From contig CALFXW010000034.1 of NCBI GenBank assembly GCA_937957805.1, positions 1 through 30,505 of the forward strand: a stretch of 30,505 nucleotides of DNA. The letters run 5' to 3'. The position numbers and the translations under genes were made by a program. The notes under the pieces were generated by a model that saw nothing but the letters and a program-made list of their open reading frames with translations, was not told the DNA's origin and did no database searches. This document shows, in pieces, positions 15,846-24,496 of this stretch (its first letter is position 1; each line of letters starts with the position of its first letter). Source of the stretch: an uncultured Sphingopyxis sp. Lineage in GTDB: Bacteria > Pseudomonadota > Alphaproteobacteria > Sphingomonadales > Sphingomonadaceae.

Positions 15846-15897
15846 TTGTCGCTGATATTGTTATCGTCTATTCATGTAGACGGTGCTATGGCGACAA
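15846..15897 (+). promoter_or_regulatory. Candidate degP promoter with overlapping dyads
   Basis: TTGTCG (15846-15851) and TATTCA (15869-15874) are 17 bases apart. CGTCTA (15865-15870) and TAGACG (15877-15882) form a six-base dyad around TTCATG that overlaps the -10 box. The -35 word TTGTCGC (15846-15852) recurs inverted as GCGACAA at 15891-15897, and GCGACA also occurs at 15825-15830. These could be regulator sites for the protease gene. No EcfG-type GGAAC/GTT pair is evident. Confidence 0.35.
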
Positions 15898-15982
15898 TGG
15901 AGCGGCGATGCTTGCCTAACTTGCTCAAGCTGCTTAACCCCTCGCGCCAAGTTTGACGTGTTTCAACAAAGGAATTTCGCCG

Positions 15983-17542
15983 GTGTTACAATCCAAGGCC
16001 CTTATTCCCGCGCTGCTGCTTGGCGGCACAGCGCTTGCCTTTGTCTCGCAAGGCCCAGCCGCCGCCCAAGTGCGCGATGATAGGGCGGCAAGCGCCCCTG
16101 CCAGCGCCACCCCCATCGTGCCGCGCGCCGGGGCACCCGAAAGCTTTGCCGACCTTACCGCACAATTACAGCCAGCCGTGGTCAATATCTCCACCCGGCA
16201 GCGCGTGCCCGTTTCGGCCAACCCCTTTGCCGGAACCCCGTTCGAAGGCTTGTTCGGCCAGCGCGGCGATGCGCAGCCACAAACGCGGCGCGGGCAGTCG
16301 CTCGGTTCGGGCTTCATCATTTCGGCCGACGGCTATATCGTCACCAATAATCATGTGGTGTCGCCCGGTGCCCCCAATGCGGTGGTTGAACAAATCACCG
16401 TCACCATGCCCGACCGCACCGAATATGTCGCAACCGTGGTCGGGCGCGATGCGGACAGCGACCTTGCCGTTCTGAAGATTGATGGGCGCAACCTGCCGCA
16501 CGTCGCCTTTGGCGATTCGACCCATTCGCGCGTCGGCGATTGGGTGATCGCCATCGGCAATCCGCTGGGTTTCGGCGGCACGGTGACGTCGGGAATTATT
16601 TCGGCGCTTTACCGCAATGTCGGCCCCGGCGGCGCAGGCACGGGCGGCGCGTTTGACCGCTATATCCAGACTGACGCTGCCATTAATCAGGGCAATAGCG
16701 GCGGGCCGATGTTTGATATGTCGGGTCGGGTCATCGGCATTAATTCGGCCATTATCTCCCCCAACGGCGGCAATATCGGGCTGGGCTTTGCCATCCCGGC
16801 TGAAGTTGCCGAACCGATTGTCCGCCAGCTAGTCGCGGGGCAAACCATCCAACGCGGCTATTTCGGCATTGAACGCCGCCCGCTTGATGATGATCTGGCC
16901 AGCTCGCTGGGTATCGACCGCAACCATGGTGAGTTTATCAACCGCGTTGTGCCCGATGGTGCCGCCGCGCGCGCGGGCATAAAGGCGGGCGATGTCGTCC
17001 TGCGCGTTAACGGGCAGGATGTGACACCGGACAATAATCTGTCCTACATCATCGCCAATCTGGCACCCGGCGCGCGCGTGCCCGTCGAATTGCTGCGCGA
17101 AGGTCGGCGCATGTCGGTGACGGTGACGCTCGCGACCCGTCCCACCGCCGAACAACTGACCGAACAGCAATTCGACCCAGAGGCGCAGCAACAATTCGGC
17201 GATCAGCCTGAGGCACCGGCCAATGGACCAGATCAGGCCATTCGGACCGAATTGGGGCTTATTACCCAGAATCTGACCGCCGAAATCGCGCGTCAAATCG
17301 GCGTCGATAGCAATACCGTCGGCGTCGTTATTGCTGCCGTTTCGCCATCTTCGGATGCCGCACAAAAACAATTGCGGCGCGGCGATGTGATTTTGAACGC
17401 CAATGGGCGCGCCGTCGCCAATAATGCCGATCTTGCCGCCGCGATTGCCGATGCCAAGCGTCAGGGTCGATCGGCCATTTTGGTGCAGGTGCTGCGGCGC
17501 GGGTTACGCCCGCAATATGTGCCCTTGGTATTCGGGCAGTAA
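15983..17542 (+). CDS. degP: DegP/Do-family periplasmic serine protease with two PDZ domains
   Basis: An envelope quality-control protease/chaperone of about 519 residues. I choose the GTG start at 15983 because AAAGGA lies at 15968-15973; the upstream ATG at 15953 would add ten polar residues before the signal peptide. A signal peptide (ALIPALLLGGTALAFVS, then AAAQ) spans 1-29. The trypsin-like domain has the triad H124 (TNNHVV), D160 (DSDLAVLKI) and S239 (NQGNSGGPMF). PDZ1 lies at about 268-360 (GYFGIERRPL, AARAGIKAGDVVLRVNG) and PDZ2 at about 420-515 (DAAQKQLRRGDVILNANG). The protein should act in the periplasm on misfolded proteins. It follows hflKC and ends in a strong terminator. Confidence 0.93.
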   Translation: MLQSKALIPALLLGGTALAFVSQGPAAAQVRDDRAASAPASATPIVPRAGAPESFADLTAQLQPAVVNISTRQRVPVSANPFAGTPFEGLFGQRGDAQPQTRRGQSLGSGFIISADGYIVTNNHVVSPGAPNAVVEQITVTMPDRTEYVATVVGRDADSDLAVLKIDGRNLPHVAFGDSTHSRVGDWVIAIGNPLGFGGTVTSGIISALYRNVGPGGAGTGGAFDRYIQTDAAINQGNSGGPMFDMSGRVIGINSAIISPNGGNIGLGFAIPAEVAEPIVRQLVAGQTIQRGYFGIERRPLDDDLASSLGIDRNHGEFINRVVPDGAAARAGIKAGDVVLRVNGQDVTPDNNLSYIIANLAPGARVPVELLREGRRMSVTVTLATRPTAEQLTEQQFDPEAQQQFGDQPEAPANGPDQAIRTELGLITQNLTAEIARQIGVDSNTVGVVIAAVSPSSDAAQKQLRRGDVILNANGRAVANNADLAAAIADAKRQGRSAILVQVLRRGLRPQYVPLVFGQ

Positions 17543-17600
17543 AGTTCGGCTGAATTAGAATGTCGGGCGGCTTGATTTGAACGGGCCGGACGATAGGGAA

Positions 17601-17641
17601 TGGGGGCGGGCCGCAACTTTGTGGCTCGCCCCCATATTTTT
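17601..17641 (+). terminator. Rho-independent terminator after degP
   Basis: TGGGGGCGGGCC (17601-17612) and GGCTCGCCCCCA (17623-17634) form a 12-base-pair stem with a single G-U pair and the loop GCAACTTTGT. It is followed by TATTTTT (17635-17641). It lies 58 bases after the degP stop and ends that unit before the HerA-like ATPase gene, which therefore should have its own promoter, unless readthrough occurs. Confidence 0.85.
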
Positions 17642-17661
17642 GCGGTGATGGAGCTGGTCAG

Positions 17662-19263
17662 ATGAGCGATGGTGAAATTTTTGTCGGCAAGGCAGGGGAA
17701 CTGCCGCAAGCGCTCAACCTGCGCCGCGCCAACCGCCATGGGCTGATCGCAGGCGCCACCGGCACCGGCAAGACGGTGACACTCCAAGGGTTGGTGGAGG
17801 GGTTTTCGGCCAATGGTGTCCCCGTCTTTGTCGCCGACGTAAAGGGCGATCTGTCGGGCATGGCAATGGCGGGCTCCCCCACCGGCAAATTGCACGAAAT
17901 TTTCGCCGCGCGCGCCGCCGAAATCGGCCAGAGCGATTGGGCTTACAAGGATAATCCCGTCACATTCTGGGATTTGTTCGGTGAACAGGGGCACCCCATC
18001 CGCACCACGGTTTCCGAAATGGGGCCGTTGCTGCTCGCGCGGTTGATGGATTTGAACGAGGTGCAGGAGGGGGTTTTGACCATCGCCTTTCACCTCGCCG
18101 ACAAGGAATCAATGCTGCTGCTCGACCTTGATGACTTACAGGCGATGCTGGTCGATATCGCCACGCGCGCAGATGAATTGACCGTCACATACGGCAATGT
18201 GTCCAGACAGTCTGTGGGCTCAATCCAGCGTGCGCTGCTGCAATTGCGCACCCAAGGCGGCGAACATTTCTTTGGCGAACCCGCGCTCGACCTCAACGAC
18301 TTCATCAAGCTGGATGATAGTGGGCGCGGTATCGTCAACATATTGTCTGCCGACAAATTAATGGCCAGCCCCAAGCTCTATTCAACCTTTCTGCTCTGGC
18401 TGCTGTCCGAACTTTTCGAACAACTCCCCGAAATCGGCGACCCCGATAAGCCCAAGCTGGTATTCTTTTTCGACGAAGCGCATTTGCTCTTCACCGATGC
18501 GCCGGGCGCACTGGTTGAAAAAATCGAACAAGTTGTGCGCCTCATCCGGTCAAAGGGGGTGGGCGTCTATTTCATCACCCAGAACCCGATTGATATTCCC
18601 GATACGGTGGCGGCACAGCTCAACAACCGCATCCAGCATAAATTAAACGCCTTCACTCCGCGCGATCAGGCGGCGGTAAAGGCGGCGGCCGATACATTTC
18701 GGCCCAACCCCGACATAAATGTCGCCAGCGCTATAACCGAGCTGAAAATCGGGGAGGCGCTGGTATCACTGCTGCAAGGTGATGGTTCGCCCTCCATCGT
18801 CCAGCGCACCTTGATAAAGGCGCCGGCGAGCCGCGTCGGCCCGATCACGCCGCAGGAACGTGGTGTCATGCTGACCACCGATGTTATCGGCGACAAATAT
18901 GACACCGCCATTGACCGCGAATCAGCCGAAGAATTGCTGGCTGCAAAGGCCACCGCCGCCAGCGCCGCTGCCGCCGAAGCATCCGCCGCGGATGACGCAG
19001 CCAAGGCAGCCGCCGCGCAAGCCAAGGTCGATGCACGCGCACAGGCACAGGCGGAGCGGGAGCGATTGCGCACCGAAGCCGCGACGGCGCGCGAACAGGA
19101 ACGCGCCGCCCGCGCAGCGGCGCGCGAAGCGGCAAAGCCCAGCATGACCGAAAAATTGGTGCAATCGGCTGCCCGTTCGGCGGCCAGTTCCATCGGACGA
19201 CAAATTGCCGGACGCGCCGGGGCCAGTCTGGTGCGCGGCATATTGGGCAGCCTGTTTCGCTAA
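17662..19263 (+). CDS. HerA-like ATPase, DUF853/YjgR family
   Basis: A 533-residue P-loop ATPase. Walker A GATGTGKT is at 31-38 and Walker B KLVFFFDEAHLLF has the acidic pair at 271-272. The conserved blocks VFVADVKGDLSG, ISALY-type spacing, and YFITQNPIDIPDTVAAQLNNRIQH with FTPRDQAAVKAAADTF identify the DUF853 (YjgR) group, related to HerA/FtsK-type motors. The C-terminal 110 residues are an Ala/Arg/Glu-rich probable coiled coil (about 415-495) followed by a basic, amphipathic tail ending GILGSLFR. The start has GGAG eight bases upstream. The cellular role of this family is not settled. HerA proteins proper act with NurA in DNA end processing, but no nuclease gene is nearby, so I do not infer that role. 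Confidence 0.88.
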   Translation: MSDGEIFVGKAGELPQALNLRRANRHGLIAGATGTGKTVTLQGLVEGFSANGVPVFVADVKGDLSGMAMAGSPTGKLHEIFAARAAEIGQSDWAYKDNPVTFWDLFGEQGHPIRTTVSEMGPLLLARLMDLNEVQEGVLTIAFHLADKESMLLLDLDDLQAMLVDIATRADELTVTYGNVSRQSVGSIQRALLQLRTQGGEHFFGEPALDLNDFIKLDDSGRGIVNILSADKLMASPKLYSTFLLWLLSELFEQLPEIGDPDKPKLVFFFDEAHLLFTDAPGALVEKIEQVVRLIRSKGVGVYFITQNPIDIPDTVAAQLNNRIQHKLNAFTPRDQAAVKAAADTFRPNPDINVASAITELKIGEALVSLLQGDGSPSIVQRTLIKAPASRVGPITPQERGVMLTTDVIGDKYDTAIDRESAEELLAAKATAASAAAAEASAADDAAKAAAAQAKVDARAQAQAERERLRTEAATAREQERAARAAAREAAKPSMTEKLVQSAARSAASSIGRQIAGRAGASLVRGILGSLFR

Positions 19264-19353
19264 TCGAACAACTCTCTCTGTCCCCATATTGCGGCGGCGC
19301 AAATTCTGCCCTAGGTGCGTCGTAAACAAATATAGTCGTCAGGGAGCAGGAAC

Positions 19354-20904
19354 ATGCATCATATCACCCGCCGTGCGGCCAGTTTGGCTGCTTTGGTCGC
19401 ACTTGCTGCGATGCCATTGTCCCCCATCGCGGCGCAGGAAGGCCGTGCCAACGCGGCTGGCGGTGCCAATGCGGCCAGCCCTGCGGGTGGCGAACGCGCC
19501 ACACCGCCTGCCCCGCCGACCCCGCAACGTTCGACCACCCGCCACAGTGGCACTTTTGGCGGCGTAACCGTCAACTATACCGCCATCGCGGGCGAAACTT
19601 TCCTGAATGGGGAGGATGGCCGCCCCCGCGCCTCCATCTATTCCACATCCTATATCAAGGATGGCAATGACCCCAATCGGCCGGTGACCTTCATGTACAA
19701 TGGTGGCCCCGGTTCGGGCAGCCTGTGGTTGCATATGGGGGCGTTCGGCCCGGTGCGTGTCGCCATCCCCAGCGATGCGCGTGATGATGGTGCGCCGCCC
19801 TATCCCATCATTGCTAACCCCGACAGCCTGCTCGACGTCACCGACATCGTCTTTATCGACCCCGTCGGCACCGGCTTCAGCTATGCCATGCCCGGGGTCA
19901 ACGCCAGCGACTATTGGGGGGTTACGCAGGATGCGCGCTCCATCGCCCAGTTCATCCGCCAATGGCTCGACGAACATAATCGCTGGAACGCCCCCAAATT
20001 CATCGGCGGTGAAAGCTATGGCACCACCCGTTCGGCTGCCGTGCTGCACGAATTGGAATCCAGCTATAATGATGTCGCGCTGAACGGCGTCATCCTTATT
20101 TCCACCATCTTGGATTTTGGCGCGAGCGATGAGACGCCGGGCAATGAATTAAGCTTTGCGCTCAACATCCCCTCCATGGCGGTGACCGCCATGTATCATA
20201 ATAAAATCAGCCATCCGGCGGGCACCGCTGATCTCGCGGCAGAGGCTCGGGTGTGGGCGCTGCAAACCTATCTGCCCGCGCTGTTACAGGGCAATGCGCT
20301 CGACGCGACAACCCGTGCGCAGGTGCGCGCGCAATTGTCGCACTATACCGGGCTTAGTGAGGAATATCTGGAACGTGCCGACCTGCGCGTCACGCCTGGC
20401 CGTTTCTACAAGGAATTGCTGCGTGATCGCGGGTTGACGGTTGGGCGGCTCGATTCGCGCTACACCGGGGTCGATTTTGACCGCGCGGGCGAACAGCCGG
20501 ACAATGACCCCAGCTTTTACGGGATCGACGGGGGCTATACCGCCGCGATGAACCAATATGCGCGTGAAACGCTGAATTACCGGCCCAACCGCAACTATGT
20601 CACCATCGGCGGGGTGCGCGGATGGGACTGGCGGCTGGGCAATGGCCGCGACAGCTATTTGAACGTCGCACCCTATATTTCGAGCGCGCTGCGCGAAAAC
20701 AGCGGCCTGCGCATATTTGTGGGGCAAGGCTATTATGATTTCGCCACGCCCTTTTTCGCCGCGGAATATTCGCTCAACCGCGCCGATTTCCCGCGCGACC
20801 GCATCCAATTCCATTATTATGATGCCGGGCATATGATGTATGTCCGTGATGAGGATCGCACGGCACTGACGCGTGACGTTCGTGCTTTCATTCGTTCTCG
20901 CTGA
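19354..20904 (+). CDS. Exported serine carboxypeptidase-like protein, peptidase family S10
   Basis: A 516-residue protein with a cleavable signal peptide (MHHITRRAASLAALVALAAMPLSPIAAQ, described here only by its features: basic start, Ala/Leu core, AQ end) and a low-complexity Ala/Gly/Pro linker to about residue 60. The alpha/beta-hydrolase triad is S221 in GGESYGTTR, D462 in YYDFATP and H493 in DAGHMMYV. The oxyanion segment NGGPGSGS is at 116-123, and FIDPVGTGFS is typical of S10. It should remove C-terminal residues from peptides in the periplasm or outside the cell. The Shine-Dalgarno region GGGAGCAGGA sits just before the ATG. The oligopeptide transporter gene downstream suggests peptide scavenging. 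Confidence 0.92.
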   Translation: MHHITRRAASLAALVALAAMPLSPIAAQEGRANAAGGANAASPAGGERATPPAPPTPQRSTTRHSGTFGGVTVNYTAIAGETFLNGEDGRPRASIYSTSYIKDGNDPNRPVTFMYNGGPGSGSLWLHMGAFGPVRVAIPSDARDDGAPPYPIIANPDSLLDVTDIVFIDPVGTGFSYAMPGVNASDYWGVTQDARSIAQFIRQWLDEHNRWNAPKFIGGESYGTTRSAAVLHELESSYNDVALNGVILISTILDFGASDETPGNELSFALNIPSMAVTAMYHNKISHPAGTADLAAEARVWALQTYLPALLQGNALDATTRAQVRAQLSHYTGLSEEYLERADLRVTPGRFYKELLRDRGLTVGRLDSRYTGVDFDRAGEQPDNDPSFYGIDGGYTAAMNQYARETLNYRPNRNYVTIGGVRGWDWRLGNGRDSYLNVAPYISSALRENSGLRIFVGQGYYDFATPFFAAEYSLNRADFPRDRIQFHYYDAGHMMYVRDEDRTALTRDVRAFIRSR

Positions 20905-20910
20905 CGGTTA

Positions 20911-20940
20911 TCCTCACCCCATAATTGGGTGAGGAAGGGA
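20911..20940 (+). promoter_or_regulatory. Hairpin that partly covers the OPT transporter ribosome binding site
   Basis: TCCTCACCC (20911-20919) and GGGTGAGGA (20927-20935) form a perfect nine-base-pair stem around CATAATT. The 3' arm runs into GAGGAAGGGA (20931-20940), the purine-rich ribosome binding region of the gene that starts at 20947. There is no T tract, so it is not a standard terminator. It may restrict translation of the transporter or mark a processing site between the two genes. Confidence 0.4.
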
Positions 20941-20946
20941 CATTAG

Positions 20947-22896
20947 ATGCGCGAATTGACGATCCGTGGGGTGATTTTGGGCGCGGTGCTGACCGTGCTC
21001 TTCACCGCCGCCAACGTCTATCTGGGGCTGAAACTTGGCATAACCTTTGCCACGTCCATCCCGGCGGCGGTCATTTCGATGGCGGTGCTTAAATTTTTCC
21101 ACGATTCAACGATTCAGGAAAATAATATCGTCCAAACCATCGCCAGCAGCGCGGGGACGTTATCAGCGATTATCTTCGTCCTCCCCGGCCTCATCATGAT
21201 CGGCTGGTGGACCGGTTTCCCCTATTGGCTGTCGGTCGCCATCATCGGCATCGGCGGCATTTTAGGGGTGATGTATTCGGTGCCGTTGCGCCGCGCCCTG
21301 GTTACCGGATCTGACCTGCCCTATCCCGAAGGGGTGGCGGCTGCCGAAGTACTAAAGGTGGGCGCGGGCGTCGGCGGGGCAGAGGAAAATCGGCGCGGGC
21401 TAATCGCTATCGTGATGTCATCGCTCGTTTCCGCGCTATATTTTCTGTTCGCCAAGTTCAAATTTGTCGCCGAAACATTCTCCCACGCCTTTCGCCTCGG
21501 CAACGGGGCGAGCGCCATATCGGGCAATTTTTCGATGGCGCTGATCGGCGTTGGCCATCTGGTCGGCATGGCGGTCGGTATCGCGATGATTGTCGGCATG
21601 TTGATCAGCTGGCTGTGGGTTGTTCCGCATTGGGTGCACGACCCCGCGCTCATCACCGCTGCGGCGGGCAATCTGGATGATCTGGTCGGCAGCGCCTTTC
21701 GCCAAAAGGCGCGGATTATCGGCGCGGGCACGATTGGCATTGCCGCGATCTGGACCCTGCTCAAGATTATCGGGCCCATTATTTCGGGTATCAACGCCGC
21801 TTTGAAGGCTTCGCGCGCGCGCGGTGCGGGCCAGACGCTCGACATCACCGAACGCGATTTGCCGATTTCCATCGTCGCAGGAACGATCATTGCCTTGATG
21901 GTGCCCATCGGCATCCTGCTCTATGATTTTGCGGGCAGCGGGCCGATTGCGGTCAACCCATGGCCCAGCGTCCTGTTGTCGGTGGGCTATATTTTGGCCA
22001 TCGGCCTCATCATCGCGGCGGTCACCGGTTATATGGCGGGGCTTATCGGCGCATCCAATTCGCCGGTTTCAGGCGTCGGCATTCTGGCCGTTCTGGGTAT
22101 ATCGCTGATATTGGTCGCGCTGCATGGCAAAGTGGATCCCGCTGCAACCAAAGCACTGGTCGCCTTTGCCCTGCTCGTCACCGCGGTCATTTTTGGCATT
22201 GCAACGATTGCCAACGACAATCTGCAGGATTTGAAAACCGGGCAGTTGGTTGGCGCAACGCCATGGCGGCAGCAGGTCGCGCTGGTGCTGGGCGTGGTGT
22301 TTGGCGCGCTGGTCATTCCCCCTATACTCGACCTGCTCAACACCGCCTTCACCTTTGAAGGGGCGCCGGGCGCGCGTGAAGGCGCCCTGTCCGCGCCGCA
22401 AGCCGCGCTGATTTCGACGATTGCGCAGGGGGTATTGGGGGGCAGCCTTGACTGGGGGTTGATTACCACGGGCGTTGGCATCGGCATCGGCGTCATCCTT
22501 ATCGATGAACTGCTGCGCCGCACCACCCGCAACTATAGCCTGCCCGCGCTGGCAGTGGGCCTCGGCATGTATTTGCCGATGGAGTTGACCTTGCTCATCC
22601 CCATGGGCGCGCTGGCGGGCTATGCCTATAACCGCTGGGCGGCGCGGCAGGATAACCCCGATTTTGCCGAACGCATCGGCACATTGATGGCCACCGGTCT
22701 TATCGTCGGGGAAAGCCTGATGGGGGTGGCCTTTGCGGCCATCGTCGCCAGTGCCGAACGCGCGGGGTCTGCCAACAGCGCGGAGGTGCTGGCGCTGGTT
22801 GCGGAAAACCCATGGGCAGTGCCAGCAGGGGCGATAATGTTCACAGGCTCCATCGCCGCGCTTTACATATGGGTCAAAGGGCGGGTCAGAATTTAG
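20947..22896 (+). CDS. OPT-family oligopeptide transporter
   Basis: A 649-residue, highly hydrophobic inner-membrane protein with roughly 15 predicted helices. Its N-terminal part (RELTIRGVILGAVLTVLFTAANVYLGLKLG, given here as a landmark region, residues 2-32) and the block IQENNIVQTIASSAG followed by LPGL, and the later NDNLQDLKTGQLVGATPWRQQ, mark the prokaryotic OPT group of proton-coupled peptide symporters. The length is normal. It begins 42 bases after the S10 carboxypeptidase gene with only a hairpin between, so cotranscription and a joint role in peptide use are likely. Exact substrates cannot be read from the sequence; some OPT members move metal-siderophore complexes instead. Confidence 0.93.
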   Translation: MRELTIRGVILGAVLTVLFTAANVYLGLKLGITFATSIPAAVISMAVLKFFHDSTIQENNIVQTIASSAGTLSAIIFVLPGLIMIGWWTGFPYWLSVAIIGIGGILGVMYSVPLRRALVTGSDLPYPEGVAAAEVLKVGAGVGGAEENRRGLIAIVMSSLVSALYFLFAKFKFVAETFSHAFRLGNGASAISGNFSMALIGVGHLVGMAVGIAMIVGMLISWLWVVPHWVHDPALITAAAGNLDDLVGSAFRQKARIIGAGTIGIAAIWTLLKIIGPIISGINAALKASRARGAGQTLDITERDLPISIVAGTIIALMVPIGILLYDFAGSGPIAVNPWPSVLLSVGYILAIGLIIAAVTGYMAGLIGASNSPVSGVGILAVLGISLILVALHGKVDPAATKALVAFALLVTAVIFGIATIANDNLQDLKTGQLVGATPWRQQVALVLGVVFGALVIPPILDLLNTAFTFEGAPGAREGALSAPQAALISTIAQGVLGGSLDWGLITTGVGIGIGVILIDELLRRTTRNYSLPALAVGLGMYLPMELTLLIPMGALAGYAYNRWAARQDNPDFAERIGTLMATGLIVGESLMGVAFAAIVASAERAGSANSAEVLALVAENPWAVPAGAIMFTGSIAALYIWVKGRVRI

Positions 22897-22914
22897 GGCG
22901 CATTCGGCTAATTT

Positions 22915-23793
22915 TCAGCGGTTATTTTGCGGCACGATATTGGCAGGGGTCGCCGCCGGTTCGATAATCGCTGCTGCTTCGAGCAGGTCGAGCGCACGGC
23001 GCGCATCATTCAAGCGGCGCGCATCATTCAGCCACAGCTGCACGTCGGCCGCCTCATGACCGGGCATGGCGCTCACTTCTGCAATGGCAGCGTCGATACG
23101 CCCAGCCTCCAGCGCGCGGTGCGCGCGTTCAAAGCGGCGCTGGGGCAAATCGGACGGCGCATCCGCAGCGCGGATGGTGATAAGGCCCGACAGGCTGCTC
23201 CCTATCCGCGTCAGCCAACCGGCGCGCGCGTCGGTCAACAAATTTGGCCGCATCGCGTCCAGCCGGGTCAGTAAATCTTCGGCCAAGACAGGGCGCTGGG
23301 CGGCATTGAGCACCGATTGCACAGCGTTGGGCTGATTTTCGCCAAAACGCACGCGCAGCTGCGCATCCATCGCGCCCAATGGCAGGCCACGGTCAATTGC
23401 GCGGCGGGCGGCAAAGGCAATCAGCACCGCCTCTGCCCGCTGGGCATTGCCCGATGCACTGTCGGCAGTGAGCGATATGCGCGCCAGCCGCTCCTCCAAC
23501 TGCGCGACGCGACCATTTAAGTCCCCGGCATTAACCGGCGCAGACGCGATATTGGCCAGTTGCGGCACCGCGCGCGGTTGCGACTGTGCCACTGCATCCG
23601 CCGCCTTGGGTGCAGCGGCATTCTGGCCCCATTTATGGATCACCCAACCGCCCATCGACGCGCCCAAAATCAGCGTCAGCAACAGGGCAAGCGTCGTCAA
23701 CCGCCAGGAGGATGCGCGCGGCCCATTGCCCGTGGCGGGATAGATGGTCGGCCCGCCGCTGGTGGTGAAACTGCTCGTTTGTTGCTCTGCCAT
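22915..23793 (-). CDS. Alphaproteobacterial mitofilin/Mic60-like inner-membrane protein
   Basis: A 292-residue protein from the Met at 23793 (MAEQQTSSF); the open frame farther upstream overlaps hemD and is spurious. The N-terminal 30 residues are polar and a membrane helix spans about 30-53 (WRLTTLALLLTLILGASMGG). A Pro/Ala/Gln linker is followed by a short coiled coil near 95-125 (LNGRVAQLEERLARI). The C-terminal half (AFAARRAIDRGLPLG, FERAHRALEAGRIDAAIAEV, AADVQLWLNDARR) resembles the COG4223/mitofilin region. Alphaproteobacterial homologues of mitochondrial Mic60 are known to be encoded next to hemD-type genes, which supports the call. It may shape inner-membrane invaginations or envelope contact sites. 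It starts 13 bases after the hemD stop. Confidence 0.75.
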   Translation of the reverse strand: MAEQQTSSFTTSGGPTIYPATGNGPRASSWRLTTLALLLTLILGASMGGWVIHKWGQNAAAPKAADAVAQSQPRAVPQLANIASAPVNAGDLNGRVAQLEERLARISLTADSASGNAQRAEAVLIAFAARRAIDRGLPLGAMDAQLRVRFGENQPNAVQSVLNAAQRPVLAEDLLTRLDAMRPNLLTDARAGWLTRIGSSLSGLITIRAADAPSDLPQRRFERAHRALEAGRIDAAIAEVSAMPGHEAADVQLWLNDARRLNDARRALDLLEAAAIIEPAATPANIVPQNNR

Positions 23794-23806
23794 TTTGCGC
23801 CCAATT

Positions 23807-24496
23807 TTATGACAACCCGTCCGGCTTTTTGCACAGGTCGGCCGCGAGCGCCACCATATCTGCATCGAGCGGCTTTGGGGCGACATGCACCGCTGCCCAG
23901 CCCGGCCCCGCCGCCGCCGCCACTTTTGCCGATATGGCAACTAAGGTCAGGGCTGATTTATCGGGAACGAGTGCGGCCAATCGCATTGCCGAACGCGCGC
24001 TGTGCACCAACGCGATTGTCGGCCCACGCAAAAAGGTCACATCGACGGGCGATTCCTCCGCCGCATAAACGACGGAGGGCTGAAGCATGATGTTATCGGG
24101 CACCTCCAGCTGGCTATGTTCGCGCGCGCAGGGCCACAATATCCGGCACGGCCCATCACCGCGCCACGCCGCTGCAACCGCGCGAAGCAACGCATTACCG
24201 TCACTATCGCCAACCATGCCCAGCGTCATTCCAGCGGTGCGCGCGGCATCGGCGCTGACCGGGCCGACAACATGGGTGGGCAGCCGTGCATAGCGGCCCA
24301 GCGCCGCGCCGCCATGCAATATCGCCGCCGCACTGGTGATTAAGATGGCATCAAAATCTGCCGCTCTGGGTGGCCGCCAGTCAAGCGGGCGCAGCGCAAA
24401 AAGCGGCAGCGAAAGCGCCGGAAAACCCGCTGCATGGAGCGCGGCAATGCTGCGCGCCGCCCCCTCCGCCGGACGCAGGATCAGGACGGGGTGCAT
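23807..24496 (-). CDS. hemD: Uroporphyrinogen-III synthase
   Basis: Cyclises hydroxymethylbilane to uroporphyrinogen III with inversion of ring D. The 229-residue length is normal. Sequence conservation in this family is low, but the layout is clear: LILRPAEGAARS at the start, DAILITSAAAI near 48-58, HVVGPVSADAAR near 74-85, ILWPCARE, then VHSARSAMRLA and VAISAKVAAAA. These correspond to the two flavodoxin-like lobes. The gene overlaps the end of hemC by 16 bases and precedes the Mic60-like gene, so hemC-hemD-mitofilin form one operon. Confidence 0.92.
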   Translation of the reverse strand: MHPVLILRPAEGAARSIAALHAAGFPALSLPLFALRPLDWRPPRAADFDAILITSAAAILHGGAALGRYARLPTHVVGPVSADAARTAGMTLGMVGDSDGNALLRAVAAAWRGDGPCRILWPCAREHSQLEVPDNIMLQPSVVYAAEESPVDVTFLRGPTIALVHSARSAMRLAALVPDKSALTLVAISAKVAAAAGPGWAAVHVAPKPLDADMVALAADLCKKPDGLS

